Assembly (NCBI GenBank): GCA_015064155.1
Contig: SVST01000009.1
Location: 26,745 to 90,744, forward strand
Direction: 5' to 3'
Source of the DNA: Oscillospiraceae bacterium
Lineage (GTDB): Bacteria; Bacillota; Clostridia; Oscillospirales; CAG-272
Length of the DNA stretch: 64,000 bases
Part shown: piece by piece, positions 24,808 to 34,440 of the stretch
How positions within the stretch are numbered: the stretch's first letter is position 1
Layout: every line of letters begins with the position of its first letter
Translations under genes and position numbers: made by a program
The notes under the pieces: generated by a model
What the model saw: the letters and a program-made list of their open reading frames with translations, nothing else
Told to the model about the DNA's origin: nothing
The model's database searches: none

Positions 24808-25941
24808 TTAAATCGTTTGATTTTTTCCGATAAAGAAAGGGTTGGTTTCGTGTCCCGACAAAATGCGGTCGTCCTTGATCACGACGTTTTTATCGGTCAC
24901 AACGCAATTGAGGAAAACGTTGGAGCCAACGTAGGTATCCTGCAGCAAAATGCAGTTTTTCACGGTGGTTCCCTTGCCGATATGGACGTTTCTGAACAGA
25001 ATACAGTTTTCAACGGTACCCTCGATCACGCAACCGTCGGCAAGCAGACTGTTTTTCACCTTGGAGCCCTCCATATACTTGGTGGGTGCGCTGTTGCGGA
25101 TCTTGGTATAGATCTGACGGTCGGCATTTTCGAATAGATCGCGCCGTGTTTCCTCGCACAAAAGCTTCATCGAGCTTTCAAAATAGCCCTCCATCGAGGA
25201 TACGACCGAATACCAGCCGTCAAACATATACGAGTTAATGAGCTTGGTGTGCAGGTTCTTGACGATAAAGTCGCGGTGGAAGCTGGTATACCCGCGCGCC
25301 AATGCCTCACTGACAATGCTATGCAAATCGACTCGGCTGATGACCATAATATTGGTGCTGATGATCACGCCGCCCTCGTTGGGACAGCCGTCCGCCATGC
25401 CCACCACGCGTCCGTTCGCATCAAGATCCAGAATCGGAACTGCCGTTTCAAAGTTGTAGTTGGCCTTTTCCAGCTTTTTGGCAACCATGGTCAGATACGC
25501 GCCCGACTTGACGTGACTGTTGATCACCTCGGACAGATCGATGTTCAGAATCGCGTCGCAATCGGAAAGCACGATATAATCGGCACCGCAACGGTTGATG
25601 AAGTTCTCCGCCCCCATCAACGCCTCCAAGCGGTTTTCGTAAACCTTGCCCGCGCCGTTGTTTTCGTAAGCCGCGACGTAAGGAGGCAAAATTTTGATAC
25701 CGCCCGAACGGCGCGCCAAATCCCAGTCCTTACCGTTTCCGATATGGTCCAGGAGCGATTGATAGTTGTAATGCGTGATGATACCGATGTTTGTGATATT
25801 GGAGTTTACCATATTGGACAGCGCAAAGTCGATCAACCGATAGCGGCAGCCAAAGGGAATGCTCGCCATGGTACGCATACGCGTCATTTCGGGAATGCTT
25901 TGGTCATGAATATTGGAAAAAATCAATCCTGCTACCGTCAT
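24808..25941 (-). CDS. glgD: Glucose-1-phosphate adenylyltransferase subunit GlgD
   Basis: 377 residues. Nucleotidyltransferase domain followed by left-handed beta-helix hexapeptide repeats (GCVIEGTVENCILFRNVHIGKGTTVKNC). It lacks the GGxGxRL nucleotide-binding loop: the N-terminus reads VAGLIFSNIHDQSIPEMT where GlgC has [11 protein letters not shown]. This is typical of GlgD, which is thought to be a regulatory partner stimulating GlgC. It starts 16 bases after the glgC stop, so the two are made together. RBS AAAGGAGG. Confidence 0.96.
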   Translation of the reverse strand: MTVAGLIFSNIHDQSIPEMTRMRTMASIPFGCRYRLIDFALSNMVNSNITNIGIITHYNYQSLLDHIGNGKDWDLARRSGGIKILPPYVAAYENNGAGKVYENRLEALMGAENFINRCGADYIVLSDCDAILNIDLSEVINSHVKSGAYLTMVAKKLEKANYNFETAVPILDLDANGRVVGMADGCPNEGGVIISTNIMVISRVDLHSIVSEALARGYTSFHRDFIVKNLHTKLINSYMFDGWYSVVSSMEGYFESSMKLLCEETRRDLFENADRQIYTKIRNSAPTKYMEGSKVKNSLLADGCVIEGTVENCILFRNVHIGKGTTVKNCILLQDTYVGSNVFLNCVVTDKNVVIKDDRILSGHETNPFFIGKNQTI

Positions 25942-25956
25942 AGCTTCGTCCCTCCT

Positions 25957-27141
25957 TTACTGCTCGGACAGCATCGCGCCCGCAGGCACCACGCTGCCGT
26001 TTGCCACCTTGACGTCGGCTCCCACGACGGCAATATCCGACGCGGACATTTTGTATTCGCCAACCATAGCCTCCCGACCGATCGTCACGTTTTCATCCAA
26101 AATCGAGTAACGCACCTTTGCAAAGGGCTCCACGCGCACGTTTTCCATCAGCACGCTGTCCTCTACCACGGCACCCTCGCCGACGTAAACACCGGCACCC
26201 AGCACGCTGTTCCGCACAATTCCGTGAATCTCACAGCCTGCCGTGACCGAGGAATTGGTAACCTCGGCGTCCTCACCCACGAACTGAGGTGACTCGGCAC
26301 CGTGACGGCTGAAAATACGCCACGCTTCGTCGGACAGAGAAAGCACGGGACGCTCACCCAACAGATCCATGTTGGCTTCCCACAGAGAGCGAATGGTTCC
26401 AACGTCCTTCCAGTAGCCGTCGAACGAATACGCCATCATCTTCTCGCCTGCGGCAAGCATATTGGGGATGATATTTTTTCCGAAATCGTTGGACGACGCG
26501 GGATCAACGCTATCCTCCGCCAAATATTTCTGCAGCTTATCCTTGTTGAAAATGTAGATTCCCATCGATGCCTTGGTGCTGTCGGGATTCTTGGGCTTTT
26601 CGCTGAACTTATAGATGCTTCCGTCGGGATTGGTACTCATGATACCGAACCGGCTCGCCTCCTCCAGCGGTACGTCGATCACCGCGATGGTACAGTCGGC
26701 ATTGGATTCCTTGTGTGCGTCCAGCATCTTCGCATAATTCATTTTGTAGATGTGGTCACCCGACAGAATCAGCACGTACTTTGGATCGTAGCGGTTGATA
26801 AACGCCATGTTCTGCCAAATGGCATTGGCAGTACCCTTATACCAGTCGGCTCCGCCGATGCCCTGATACGGGGGCAGAATCTTGACACCGCCAAAGGTGC
26901 GGTCCAGATCCCACGGAAGACCGTTGCCGATATATTCGTTGAGTTGAAGCGGCTGATACTGGGTGAGCACGCCCACGGTATCCAGCCCCGAATTGATACA
27001 GTTGGAAAGGGGGAAGTCAATGATCCGGTATTTGCCGCCGAACGAAACCGCCGGCTTTGCCGTTTTTTGGGTCAATGCGTAAAGACGGCTGCCCTGTCCG
27101 CCCGCCAACAGCATGGCGACGCACTCTTTTTTCTTGAACAT
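25957..27141 (-). CDS. glgC: Glucose-1-phosphate adenylyltransferase, catalytic subunit GlgC
   Basis: 394 residues. Makes ADP-glucose from ATP and glucose-1-phosphate, the committed step of bacterial glycogen synthesis. Motifs: [16 protein letters not shown] (nucleotide-binding loop), [32 protein letters not shown] near 120 (metal-binding Asp), [10 protein letters not shown] near 193 (sugar-phosphate Lys), then a C-terminal beta-helix. Follows glgB after 37 bases and precedes glgD. RBS CAGGAGG. Confidence 0.97.
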   Translation of the reverse strand: MFKKKECVAMLLAGGQGSRLYALTQKTAKPAVSFGGKYRIIDFPLSNCINSGLDTVGVLTQYQPLQLNEYIGNGLPWDLDRTFGGVKILPPYQGIGGADWYKGTANAIWQNMAFINRYDPKYVLILSGDHIYKMNYAKMLDAHKESNADCTIAVIDVPLEEASRFGIMSTNPDGSIYKFSEKPKNPDSTKASMGIYIFNKDKLQKYLAEDSVDPASSNDFGKNIIPNMLAAGEKMMAYSFDGYWKDVGTIRSLWEANMDLLGERPVLSLSDEAWRIFSRHGAESPQFVGEDAEVTNSSVTAGCEIHGIVRNSVLGAGVYVGEGAVVEDSVLMENVRVEPFAKVRYSILDENVTIGREAMVGEYKMSASDIAVVGADVKVANGSVVPAGAMLSEQ

Positions 27142-27178
27142 AGCCTTGTGAAACCTCCTGTAATATATGTGTTTTTGT

Positions 27179-29113
27179 TTATCGTTCTCGTTTTTTCGGC
27201 AACGCCCGTGTCATGCGGAAGACCGCCGCGCCCAAGGGGGGAACCTTGACGCGGATAGCCTGTCCGTAGCCGCGAAGCAGTGCCGGCTCGGTGCGAAAGC
27301 GTCCCTCGTTGGTACAGCCCGAACCGCCAAACTGCTCGTCGTCCGAATTGAACAGCTCCTCGTAATAGCCGTCCCTTGGCACAGCCAGCAGGAAATCGTC
27401 GTACCGCACGGGAGTGAAATTCAACACCACGATCACCTCTCGCCCCTTGCGGTCGCGGCGGCGGTAGGAATAAATGCTTTGCTCCTCGTTGTCGGCGTCG
27501 ATCCACACAAACCCGTCGGGAGAGCCGTCCAGCTCCCACAGCGCGGCATGCTCTAAATACAAGTGATTGAGCCGTGCCGTATAGAGCTGCATTTTGGCAT
27601 GCATCTCGTAATCGAGCATAAACCATTCCAAAGAATCGGCAAAATTCCACTCGCGGAACGGCCCGTACTCACAGCCCATAAACAAGAGCTTTTTGCCGGG
27701 ATGCGTCATCAGATACGCAAGATAGGCTCTGGTGGTGGCAAATTTCTGCCAATAATCACCGGTTGCCCGATCCAAAAGCGATTTCTTTCCGTGTACGACC
27801 TCGTCGTGCGAGATCGGCAGAACGTATTTCTCACCGTACGCATAGGTGATCGAAAAGGTCAATTTATGGTGATGATGCCGACGGAACAGCGGGTCCTCTT
27901 CCAGATACGACAAGGTATCGTTCATCCAGCCCATATTCCATTTCAGGGTAAAGCCCAAGCCGCCGTTTTCAAAATGCGTCAGGTTCGCCCATGCGGTCGA
28001 TTCCTCGGCAATGGTCATCACGTCGGGAAACTCGCGCGCCATCACACCGTTGAATTTTTGGAAAAACGCTACCGCCTCCAGATTTTTGTTATCCCCGTAG
28101 CGGTTGGGAATCCACTCGTGCGGCAGGCGGTCAAAATCCAGGTACAGCATTGCCGCAACCGCATCGACGCGCAAGCCGTCAACGTGATATTTCTCCGCCC
28201 AAAAGACCGCGTTGGAAATCAGGAAGCTTTGCACCTCCTCGCGCCCCACGTCAAAGCAACGCGTGCCCCACGTGGCATGCTCGCGGCGGTCAAGTCCTTG
28301 ATATTCGTACAGAGGCTGTCCGTCAAATTCATACAGCCCGTGTGCATCCTTTGGAAAATGCGCGGGGACCCAATCCATGATGACTCCGATCCCTGCCTCG
28401 TGCATGGTATCCACCAGGTACATCAGATCCTCGGGCGAGCCGTAGCGTGCCGTGGCGGCATAGTAGCCAGACACCTGATAGCCCCAGGAGCCGTCGAACG
28501 GATGCTCGGCAAGCGGCATCAATTCGATATGGGTATAGCCCATCTGCTTGACGTAGGTCACAAGCTCCGCCGCAAGCTCGCGGTAGCTGTAAACGCTTCC
28601 GTCGTCATGCCGCTTCCACGAGCCTGCGTGCAGCTCGTAAATATTCAGGGGAGCTTCGGTAATTTTCTCGCGTGTAAATCTTTTTTTGCGGTATTTGAGC
28701 CAGCTTGCATCGCGCCAGGGATAGCCCTCTATCTCGGCAATCACCGAGGCGGTTTCGGGGGGCTTCTCCATCGAAACGGCATAGGGGTCGGATTTGAGAA
28801 GCTCCTGCCCTCGGTTGCGAATGCAGTATTTGTAGCGTTGACCGACACGTGCCAGAGAATCGGGAACGAAAAGCTCCCAAACACCGCGCTCGGTCACGCG
28901 TGTCATGGGATGCGCGTCACGGCTCCAGCCGTTAAAATCGGCGCAAACCGAAACGTACTCTGCATTGGGCGCCCAAACGCGAAACACAAAAGCACCGTCC
29001 TTGCGATGAACACCCAGATATTCGTAGGCGCGGGAGCTGGTTCCTTGATGGAAAAAGTAGGGAGCCTGCTCGCCGTCCGTTGAAAAAGGCACACGTCCTT
29101 GCTGCTTCCTCAT
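27179..29113 (-). CDS. glgB: 1,4-alpha-glucan branching enzyme
   Basis: 644 residues from the chosen start. Introduces alpha-1,6 branches into glycogen. An N-terminal CBM48 region ([26 protein letters not shown]) precedes the GH13 barrel: WVPAHFPKD, region [14 protein letters not shown] (nucleophile Asp), region [12 protein letters not shown] (acid Glu), region [15 protein letters not shown]. An upstream ATG at 29149 would sit about at the predicted transcription start with no RBS; the ATG at 29113 follows GGAAAGGA at normal spacing and gives [10 protein letters not shown]. First gene of the glgB-C-D-A-P cluster. Confidence 0.95.
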   Translation of the reverse strand: MRKQQGRVPFSTDGEQAPYFFHQGTSSRAYEYLGVHRKDGAFVFRVWAPNAEYVSVCADFNGWSRDAHPMTRVTERGVWELFVPDSLARVGQRYKYCIRNRGQELLKSDPYAVSMEKPPETASVIAEIEGYPWRDASWLKYRKKRFTREKITEAPLNIYELHAGSWKRHDDGSVYSYRELAAELVTYVKQMGYTHIELMPLAEHPFDGSWGYQVSGYYAATARYGSPEDLMYLVDTMHEAGIGVIMDWVPAHFPKDAHGLYEFDGQPLYEYQGLDRREHATWGTRCFDVGREEVQSFLISNAVFWAEKYHVDGLRVDAVAAMLYLDFDRLPHEWIPNRYGDNKNLEAVAFFQKFNGVMAREFPDVMTIAEESTAWANLTHFENGGLGFTLKWNMGWMNDTLSYLEEDPLFRRHHHHKLTFSITYAYGEKYVLPISHDEVVHGKKSLLDRATGDYWQKFATTRAYLAYLMTHPGKKLLFMGCEYGPFREWNFADSLEWFMLDYEMHAKMQLYTARLNHLYLEHAALWELDGSPDGFVWIDADNEEQSIYSYRRRDRKGREVIVVLNFTPVRYDDFLLAVPRDGYYEELFNSDDEQFGGSGCTNEGRFRTEPALLRGYGQAIRVKVPPLGAAVFRMTRALPKKRER

Positions 29114-29154
29114 ACACGCATTCCTTTCCGAAAAAGAATCTTTATTCATAATTT

Positions 29155-29182
29155 ATTATAGCACATTGAATACCGCTTTCAA
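29155..29182 (-). promoter_or_regulatory. glgB: Promoter of the glycogen operon (upstream of glgB)
   Basis: Minus strand TTGAAA (29182-29177), 16-base spacer, TATAAT (29160-29155). It is the only clear promoter seen for the glgB-C-D-A-P group. The gap 29183-29478 is AT-rich with a weak hairpin ACAATAAAAA / TTTTTATTGT at 29336-29362 that could terminate the lipoprotein gene; nothing else is recognised. Confidence 0.78.
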
Positions 29183-29478
29183 GTGGGTATCCGCATTTTT
29201 AGCAATACGACCAAAATTACGGCGAAATCACAATCGATCGTTCCGTCTTGCAAACCGAAGCGACTCTTTTTTTGCAAAATTTCGAGTCGAAACCTTTCAT
29301 CTCGTCCTTTTTTCGCAAAAAACGATATGTCAAACCAAACAATAAAAAGTTTTTTTATTGTATCTTTTCACCAAATTCAATCGGTCGATATGTCATTTTA
29401 ACACAAAAAGCATCTATTGTCAATAGATATATCGCCCAAAAACCGAATCTTTTATAGTGTTTTTGTGCAAAATATCCA

Positions 29479-30024
29479 TTATTTGGATGTATTTTCACTC
29501 TTTTCCAACCAAACAATCCAAAAATCGGCATCGGTACGTTGCAATCGTCGAGGACTTAGGCTGTCATCAAGCTGTAAAAGAATATCGGTTGGAAAGTGAA
29601 GCAAATACCCGTCGTCGTTTTTTCGTACCCGTTCGTGCGCGGTGGGCATAAGCCAAGCCGTGGCGGGCAGTAAGAGCCCGTACACCTCCCCCGCGTCCGC
29701 CGAAAGACTTTTGCCGGACAGCCGCACCTCAGCCTTTCCGATCGGCTCCCCCGCACCGTTACACCGTGCCGACACAGAAACACCGTCCAAGCCACCGCCT
29801 CCCAAATACTCCACCGAAGCCTCGTACCCATCCTGCCGCGGTGCAACCGTCACCTTGGCATCGATCTCGATTTGGTTCAGCGTCCCCCGGATCTCGGCAG
29901 AGAAGCCCTGTTCCCGATAGGCGAGAAAGGAGGGGGTCGCATCGCGGCAAGAGGACAGCCCGCCCCAAATCAAGCACACAAGAAGCAGCAGCACCAAGAC
30001 CTTGCACCTTGCCCGTTTGCTCAT
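29479..30024 (-). CDS. Putative lipoprotein, function unknown
   Basis: 181 residues. Signal sequence KRARCKVLVLLLLVCLIWGGLSSC with lipobox LSSC, then a soluble domain with alternating polar/hydrophobic residues (AEIRGTLNQIEIDAKVTVAP, YEASVEYLGGGGLDGVSV, KAEVRLSGKSLS), suggesting a beta-rich extracytoplasmic domain. I do not recognise a family. The ATG at 30024 follows GGGAGG; the longer frame from 30045 begins inside that RBS region. It is divergent from alr, 140 bases apart. Confidence 0.8.
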   Translation of the reverse strand: MSKRARCKVLVLLLLVCLIWGGLSSCRDATPSFLAYREQGFSAEIRGTLNQIEIDAKVTVAPRQDGYEASVEYLGGGGLDGVSVSARCNGAGEPIGKAEVRLSGKSLSADAGEVYGLLLPATAWLMPTAHERVRKNDDGYLLHFPTDILLQLDDSLSPRRLQRTDADFWIVWLEKSENTSK

Positions 30025-30101
30025 GAATTCGCCTCCCGATATCAAAAAATGTCCTTATAAACTATCTATATGCGTTTTTTTGACTTTTATGCAAAAAAGG
30101 A

Positions 30102-30130
30102 TTGCAATATTTGTCTTGTTATGCTATAAT
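30102..30130 (+). promoter_or_regulatory. alr: Promoter of alr
   Basis: TTGCAA (30102-30107), 17-base spacer, TATAAT (30125-30130), 35 bases before the ATG at 30165. Confidence 0.75.
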
Positions 30131-30164
30131 GCTAATGGATATTTTCTTCAGAAAGGAACCGTAT

Positions 30165-31376
30165 ATGTCCTACCGCTTATACACGTCACTTCCCACGGAT
30201 ACCACGTCCCCGACACGCGCCTTGATCGATCGGTGCGCATTGGCACGTAACTACCGAACGCTGTGCCTTACCGTTCAAAAAGGCAGTTCAGAAAAACCGC
30301 GCGTCATTGCCGTGGTCAAAGCCGATGCGTACGGGCACGGCATCCCGATCTGCGTGGAAACGCTGGTATCGGAGGGCTGTGATTTTTTTGCGGTTGCCTC
30401 GATCTCCGAAGCGATTGCAGTACGCGAAACGGTCTTGCGGCTTTGCGCCCGTGCCGATGTTTTGATCTTTGGCTATACCAACCCGTGTGAGCTTTCGCGT
30501 CTTGTCAAATACGACCTGATCCAAACGCTTCTCTCGCCCGAATATGCCGCAAGCCTTGCCAAAGAGGCAAAGAGGTGCGGTCTTTGCCCGCGCGTTCACG
30601 TTGCCGTGGACACGGGAATGCACCGCGTCGGCTTTTCGGCGGTTTCCGAGCAAGACGTTGCCCGATCCCGGGAAGCAATTGCCAAAATCTTTCGCCAAAA
30701 GGTCTTTTCCATAGAGGGGATCTTCACCCATCCGGCACAAGCCGACGACCCCGAAAATCCCGCGGCGGTATCGCAAACCGAGCTGCAGTTCCGCCGTTTC
30801 GACCGTCTTCTGGAGGCACTGACCGACCAAGGGGTTTCCATTCCGTTCCGCCATGCCTGCAATTCGGCAGCCGCATGGCATTTTGGGAACCGCTTGTACG
30901 ACGGTGTCCGCTTCGGCATTGCGCTGTACGGAGCCGCACCGCAGGGAAGCGCAATTCCCGACCTGCTTCCCGTAATGCGCTTGCAAACCGCCGTCACGCA
31001 TTTGCACACGCTGCCCGCAGGCGAGCCTCTCGGCTACGGCGGTTGCTTTTCGGCTTCCACCGACCGTCTGATCGCCACGCTTCCGATCGGCTATGCCGAC
31101 GGACTTTTGCGTCGTTTCAGCGGTGCGTGCGTCACGCTTTGCACCAAAAGCCGCCGCTTTTCGGTACCGATCGTTGGACGCATCTGCATGGATCAGTGCA
31201 TGATCGACGTCACCGACACCGACGCGTCTCTCGGTGATCCCGTGATTCTGTTCGGGGACAGCTCCGACGAAATCCGCGCGCTTGCCGCGCATGCCGACAC
31301 CATTCCCTACGAAATTCTGACTTCGATCTCGGCACGCGTTCCAAGGGACGCGTCAGGCCGTGAACAAAAGGAATAA
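30165..31376 (+). CDS. alr: Alanine racemase
   Basis: 403 residues. PLP enzyme converting L-alanine to D-alanine for peptidoglycan. The cofactor Lys lies in IAVVKADAYGHG near residue 50; the other-face catalytic Tyr is in LGYGGCFSASTDRLIATLPIGYADGLLRR near 290; GRICMDQCMIDVTD is the family C-terminal motif. ATG 30165 follows GAAAGGAA and the promoter; the longer frame from 30102 would begin inside the promoter. The gene stands alone between a divergent lipoprotein gene and the DUF5722-like gene. Confidence 0.96.
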   Translation: MSYRLYTSLPTDTTSPTRALIDRCALARNYRTLCLTVQKGSSEKPRVIAVVKADAYGHGIPICVETLVSEGCDFFAVASISEAIAVRETVLRLCARADVLIFGYTNPCELSRLVKYDLIQTLLSPEYAASLAKEAKRCGLCPRVHVAVDTGMHRVGFSAVSEQDVARSREAIAKIFRQKVFSIEGIFTHPAQADDPENPAAVSQTELQFRRFDRLLEALTDQGVSIPFRHACNSAAAWHFGNRLYDGVRFGIALYGAAPQGSAIPDLLPVMRLQTAVTHLHTLPAGEPLGYGGCFSASTDRLIATLPIGYADGLLRRFSGACVTLCTKSRRFSVPIVGRICMDQCMIDVTDTDASLGDPVILFGDSSDEIRALAAHADTIPYEILTSISARVPRDASGREQKE

Positions 31377-31468
31377 AGCCGTCAAATCGAACAAAAGCCT
31401 TAGCTGCTTTTTCTTTTGACACGAAATAAAAAATCCCCTCAAAAAAAGCAAAAAAGAAAGGACACCCC

Positions 31469-33466
31469 ATGAAATCAAAAGCTCTTCGCATGGCAGGCGC
31501 ACTGTTCGCCCTGTGTCTGATTTTGCTGTCGGTCCCCGCGTGTCACCGCGCACGTCCGTCGGCAGAAAACGCAATCGGTTCGGTCACGGTCGATAAAAAG
31601 GAGCGCGTTACCGTAACCGCATCGATGAACGACCGTACCCTGAAGGAGGCACCCGGAAAAAAGGCGTATCTGTACGAATTGTTGCCGGGCGAATCCTCCA
31701 TTGAGGGAAAAGCTCCGATTGCCGAGGACAAGCTCGCGCACAATCTGAAATTCACCTTTTCGCTTCTCGAAGGCGAGCGCAGCCGTCTGACCTCCTCTTT
31801 CGTCGTCGCATTTGAGGACGGCACGTGGCTGTCCTCCAAGGCCTGCCGGATCGAAAATCCCGAAAAGCTTGCCGCCGGCAGCGCGTCCTTTTCGTGGGAA
31901 AGCTCCCCCAAGGGACTGAACGCCACCGACGTGGAGCAAGCCTTTGAAACCGGAGCCATGCACGTCATGCTCAAGGAAGCGTTCTCGGATCTGGTCGGTG
32001 CCGAAGGCGGTCTTTCCGCATCGGCGGCATTGCGCCTGGACTCCCAAATCCGCACGGCATCCAATGCGGGAATGCAGGTGTCGATGACGCTAGACGTTGA
32101 CGAGTTGCCCTCCTATTATGCCGTTGCAACCCTCCTGTCCTCGCTGACCGCGCGCTATAACGGTGGCGAAAACGGTTGCATTTCGGCTCTGTTTATCCCC
32201 ATGTCAGACCGCTACGACAACGCGCTTCTTTGCCGTCTTGCCTACCTCACCCTCTGCTCGCAGGTGGCAAACGGACGCGTTTACATGATTTCGAATGCCG
32301 AGAGTGCCGAGCAGATTGCCACCCAGCTTGCCCTGCTGTCGGCACAGCTGCGTGAAAACGGAAGCATCAAATGGGGTGCCGCAATCTCCCCCGTCGTTGA
32401 TCGGGCGGCTTGGCTGCCGCGCGAGGACGGCAAGCTCTCGGTTTCCGAGCTTTCCGAGCTTTTCTCAAGCTTGACCGACCCGAACGGCTTGGTCAAAGCC
32501 GACTTTTTGGCAGTATGCGACCTTTCTTTCCCATCCCTTTCGCTCGACGAGCAGGCGGTAAGCCTTGCATATACCTACCGTGAAGCGGTGGGTGCCGGTG
32601 CCGATCTGATCTTTTGGGGCAATCAATTCGGAAACGCCGACAGTCTGTATCAAGCCGACGGAGCCCCCAACCGCGCGGCATCGGTCTTTTGCGACATCGA
32701 CACGGGGCTTTCCCCCTCCGATCTTTTGCTGTGCGAGTCCCTGGCAGGGGATGCGTGGCGAAAGACGCTCATCGATCCCGTTTCGCGCAAAACCGTAACG
32801 GGAACCGCCGCCTTGGGCGCGGCAAACACCAAGCTTGCGCGTCGCATTTCCTTTGCCAAGGGCGACCTGCACGGATTTTTCTCGGTGTCCGCACAAGCAC
32901 AGCCCATTACGCAGCTCTCCGCCGCCTTTGGAGAAGAGGTGCTTCTCACTTGGCTGGATCCCTCCCAACCTGCCGACAGCGGGATCCGCAAGACCTTTGC
33001 AAAGGCAAAGGAGCTGAAAAAGATCTCGGATCTCTCCATCCGTCTGTTGACCCAAGCAAGCGGTGACGCGGGCTCTCGCATCGCACTTTCCTTAGAGGGA
33101 ACCGCCAAGGACGGCACGCGCCTGAGCTATTACAGCGAGGTTGACGTCCAAAATCAAAGCTGGCAAACCGTCAGCTTCGGCATCTCGTCGTTCACCCAAG
33201 AGGTCGATCCGTCGCTTCCCTGCACCCTTTCGCTCTCTGCCGTACCTCTCGGAGGAGAACGCGAGCCGTTCGTGCTGTTCGTGCGCGAGCTGGATCTGCA
33301 CAAAACGGGAATGAACACCGACGTTCTGCTTCCGGTTGCCGTTGCCGTGGGTACTTGTACCGTAGTCTTTGCGGCAATCATGGTGACCTACGTCACGGTG
33401 GGAGCTGTCAAAAAGCGCCGCCGTGTAACCGATGACGCAAGCTCTTACGAGCAATCCTCAGTCTAA
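31469..33466 (+). CDS. Large secreted lipoprotein, DUF5722-like, with C-terminal membrane anchor
   Basis: 665 residues. Signal sequence ends in a lipobox-like LLSVPAC, and a second strong hydrophobic segment (VLLPVAVAVGTCTVVFAAIMVTYVTV, about 620-645) is followed by KKRRR, so it may be anchored at both ends. The segment YLYELLPGESSIEGKAPIAED, then TSSFVVAFEDGTWLSSKACRIENPEKLA, and KGLNATDVEQAFETGAMHVML resemble the N-terminal half of DUF5722 proteins, thought to have a sugar-hydrolase-like barrel. I am only moderately sure of that family. An AraC regulator follows 17 bases later. RBS AAAGAAAGGA. Confidence 0.75.
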   Translation: MKSKALRMAGALFALCLILLSVPACHRARPSAENAIGSVTVDKKERVTVTASMNDRTLKEAPGKKAYLYELLPGESSIEGKAPIAEDKLAHNLKFTFSLLEGERSRLTSSFVVAFEDGTWLSSKACRIENPEKLAAGSASFSWESSPKGLNATDVEQAFETGAMHVMLKEAFSDLVGAEGGLSASAALRLDSQIRTASNAGMQVSMTLDVDELPSYYAVATLLSSLTARYNGGENGCISALFIPMSDRYDNALLCRLAYLTLCSQVANGRVYMISNAESAEQIATQLALLSAQLRENGSIKWGAAISPVVDRAAWLPREDGKLSVSELSELFSSLTDPNGLVKADFLAVCDLSFPSLSLDEQAVSLAYTYREAVGAGADLIFWGNQFGNADSLYQADGAPNRAASVFCDIDTGLSPSDLLLCESLAGDAWRKTLIDPVSRKTVTGTAALGAANTKLARRISFAKGDLHGFFSVSAQAQPITQLSAAFGEEVLLTWLDPSQPADSGIRKTFAKAKELKKISDLSIRLLTQASGDAGSRIALSLEGTAKDGTRLSYYSEVDVQNQSWQTVSFGISSFTQEVDPSLPCTLSLSAVPLGGEREPFVLFVRELDLHKTGMNTDVLLPVAVAVGTCTVVFAAIMVTYVTVGAVKKRRRVTDDASSYEQSSV

Positions 33467-33483
33467 AAAAAGGAGCCTATGCC

Positions 33484-34413
33484 ATGTCACTGACTCCCAT
33501 CAAATACGAAAAACGAATTCACGATATGACCTACCGCGATTCCCGATCCGGAAAGGGACGCACGCTTTCCTGCGCACCGCATCTGCATCGCGAGCTGGAA
33601 TTGGTCTATTTTACCGAGGGGGAATGCGTTGCCATTGCCGATTCGGCGCGCTGCACCCTGCGCGCGGGCGACGTTTTTCTGAGCTTTCCCAATCAGGTGC
33701 ATTCCTACATCCGCACGTCGGGTGTGGAGAAATACGCGCTGTTTATTCTGAAAGCCGACCTGATCCCCGAGTTTTCGGAGATTTTTCAAACCTGCATCCC
33801 CGAAACCCCCGTGATTGCGGGAGCCGGAAACAATCCCAAGCTTGCCACGCTGTTTGATCTGCTCCTGTCCGCTTGTAAGGATGCCCAACACGGTGACAGC
33901 TACCTGGAAGCACAGCGGCGCGGCTATCTGCTTGCCATTTTTTCGGAGCTTTTGCCGCAAATGAAAATTACCAAGCTGACCCTGGGTGACTCGGACACAC
34001 TGCGTGCAATCGTTGCCTTCTGTGCCCAAAATTATGCCGAAAATCTTTCGCTCTCGGTACTGCAGGAGCGACTTCACCTGAACAAATATTACATCTCGCA
34101 TTTGTTTAACGACAAGCTGAAAATCCGCTTTAACGATTACATCAATGCCCTGCGCGTCAACGAGGCTTGCCGCTTCCTCTCCAACTCCGAGGCGAGCATC
34201 ACCGAAATCAGCGAGCTGGTTGGCTTCAACACGCTGCGCACCTTCAATCGCGCCTTTATGAAGCACATGAATACCTCTCCGTCCGAATACCGCAAGAACA
34301 ACGCGTCGGCAAAGTCGATCGGAAAGCATCCCACGATCCCCGAGCCGCCAAGCGTCGGGGACGGTGCGGACGTTCAACCGATCCCGCGCTATCGCATCAC
34401 GCACCTGAAGTAA
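33484..34413 (+). CDS. AraC-family transcriptional regulator with cupin sensor
   Basis: 309 residues. N-terminal cupin: PHLHRELELVYFTEGECVAIADSARCTLRAGDVFLSFPNQVHSY, the jelly-roll layout of sugar- or ligand-sensing AraC proteins. C-terminal double HTH: NYAENLSLSVLQERLHLNKYYISHLFNDKLKIRFNDYINALRVNEACR and SITEISELVGFNTLRTFNRAFMKHMNTSPSEYR, the conserved AraC signature. Immediate neighbours are the DUF5722-like lipoprotein gene (upstream, same strand) and ahcY (27 bases downstream). A carbohydrate signal is plausible given the neighbouring secreted protein. Confidence 0.95.
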   Translation: MSLTPIKYEKRIHDMTYRDSRSGKGRTLSCAPHLHRELELVYFTEGECVAIADSARCTLRAGDVFLSFPNQVHSYIRTSGVEKYALFILKADLIPEFSEIFQTCIPETPVIAGAGNNPKLATLFDLLLSACKDAQHGDSYLEAQRRGYLLAIFSELLPQMKITKLTLGDSDTLRAIVAFCAQNYAENLSLSVLQERLHLNKYYISHLFNDKLKIRFNDYINALRVNEACRFLSNSEASITEISELVGFNTLRTFNRAFMKHMNTSPSEYRKNNASAKSIGKHPTIPEPPSVGDGADVQPIPRYRITHLK

Positions 34414-34440
34414 CTATCCAAAAGGAGATCAATCTGCATT

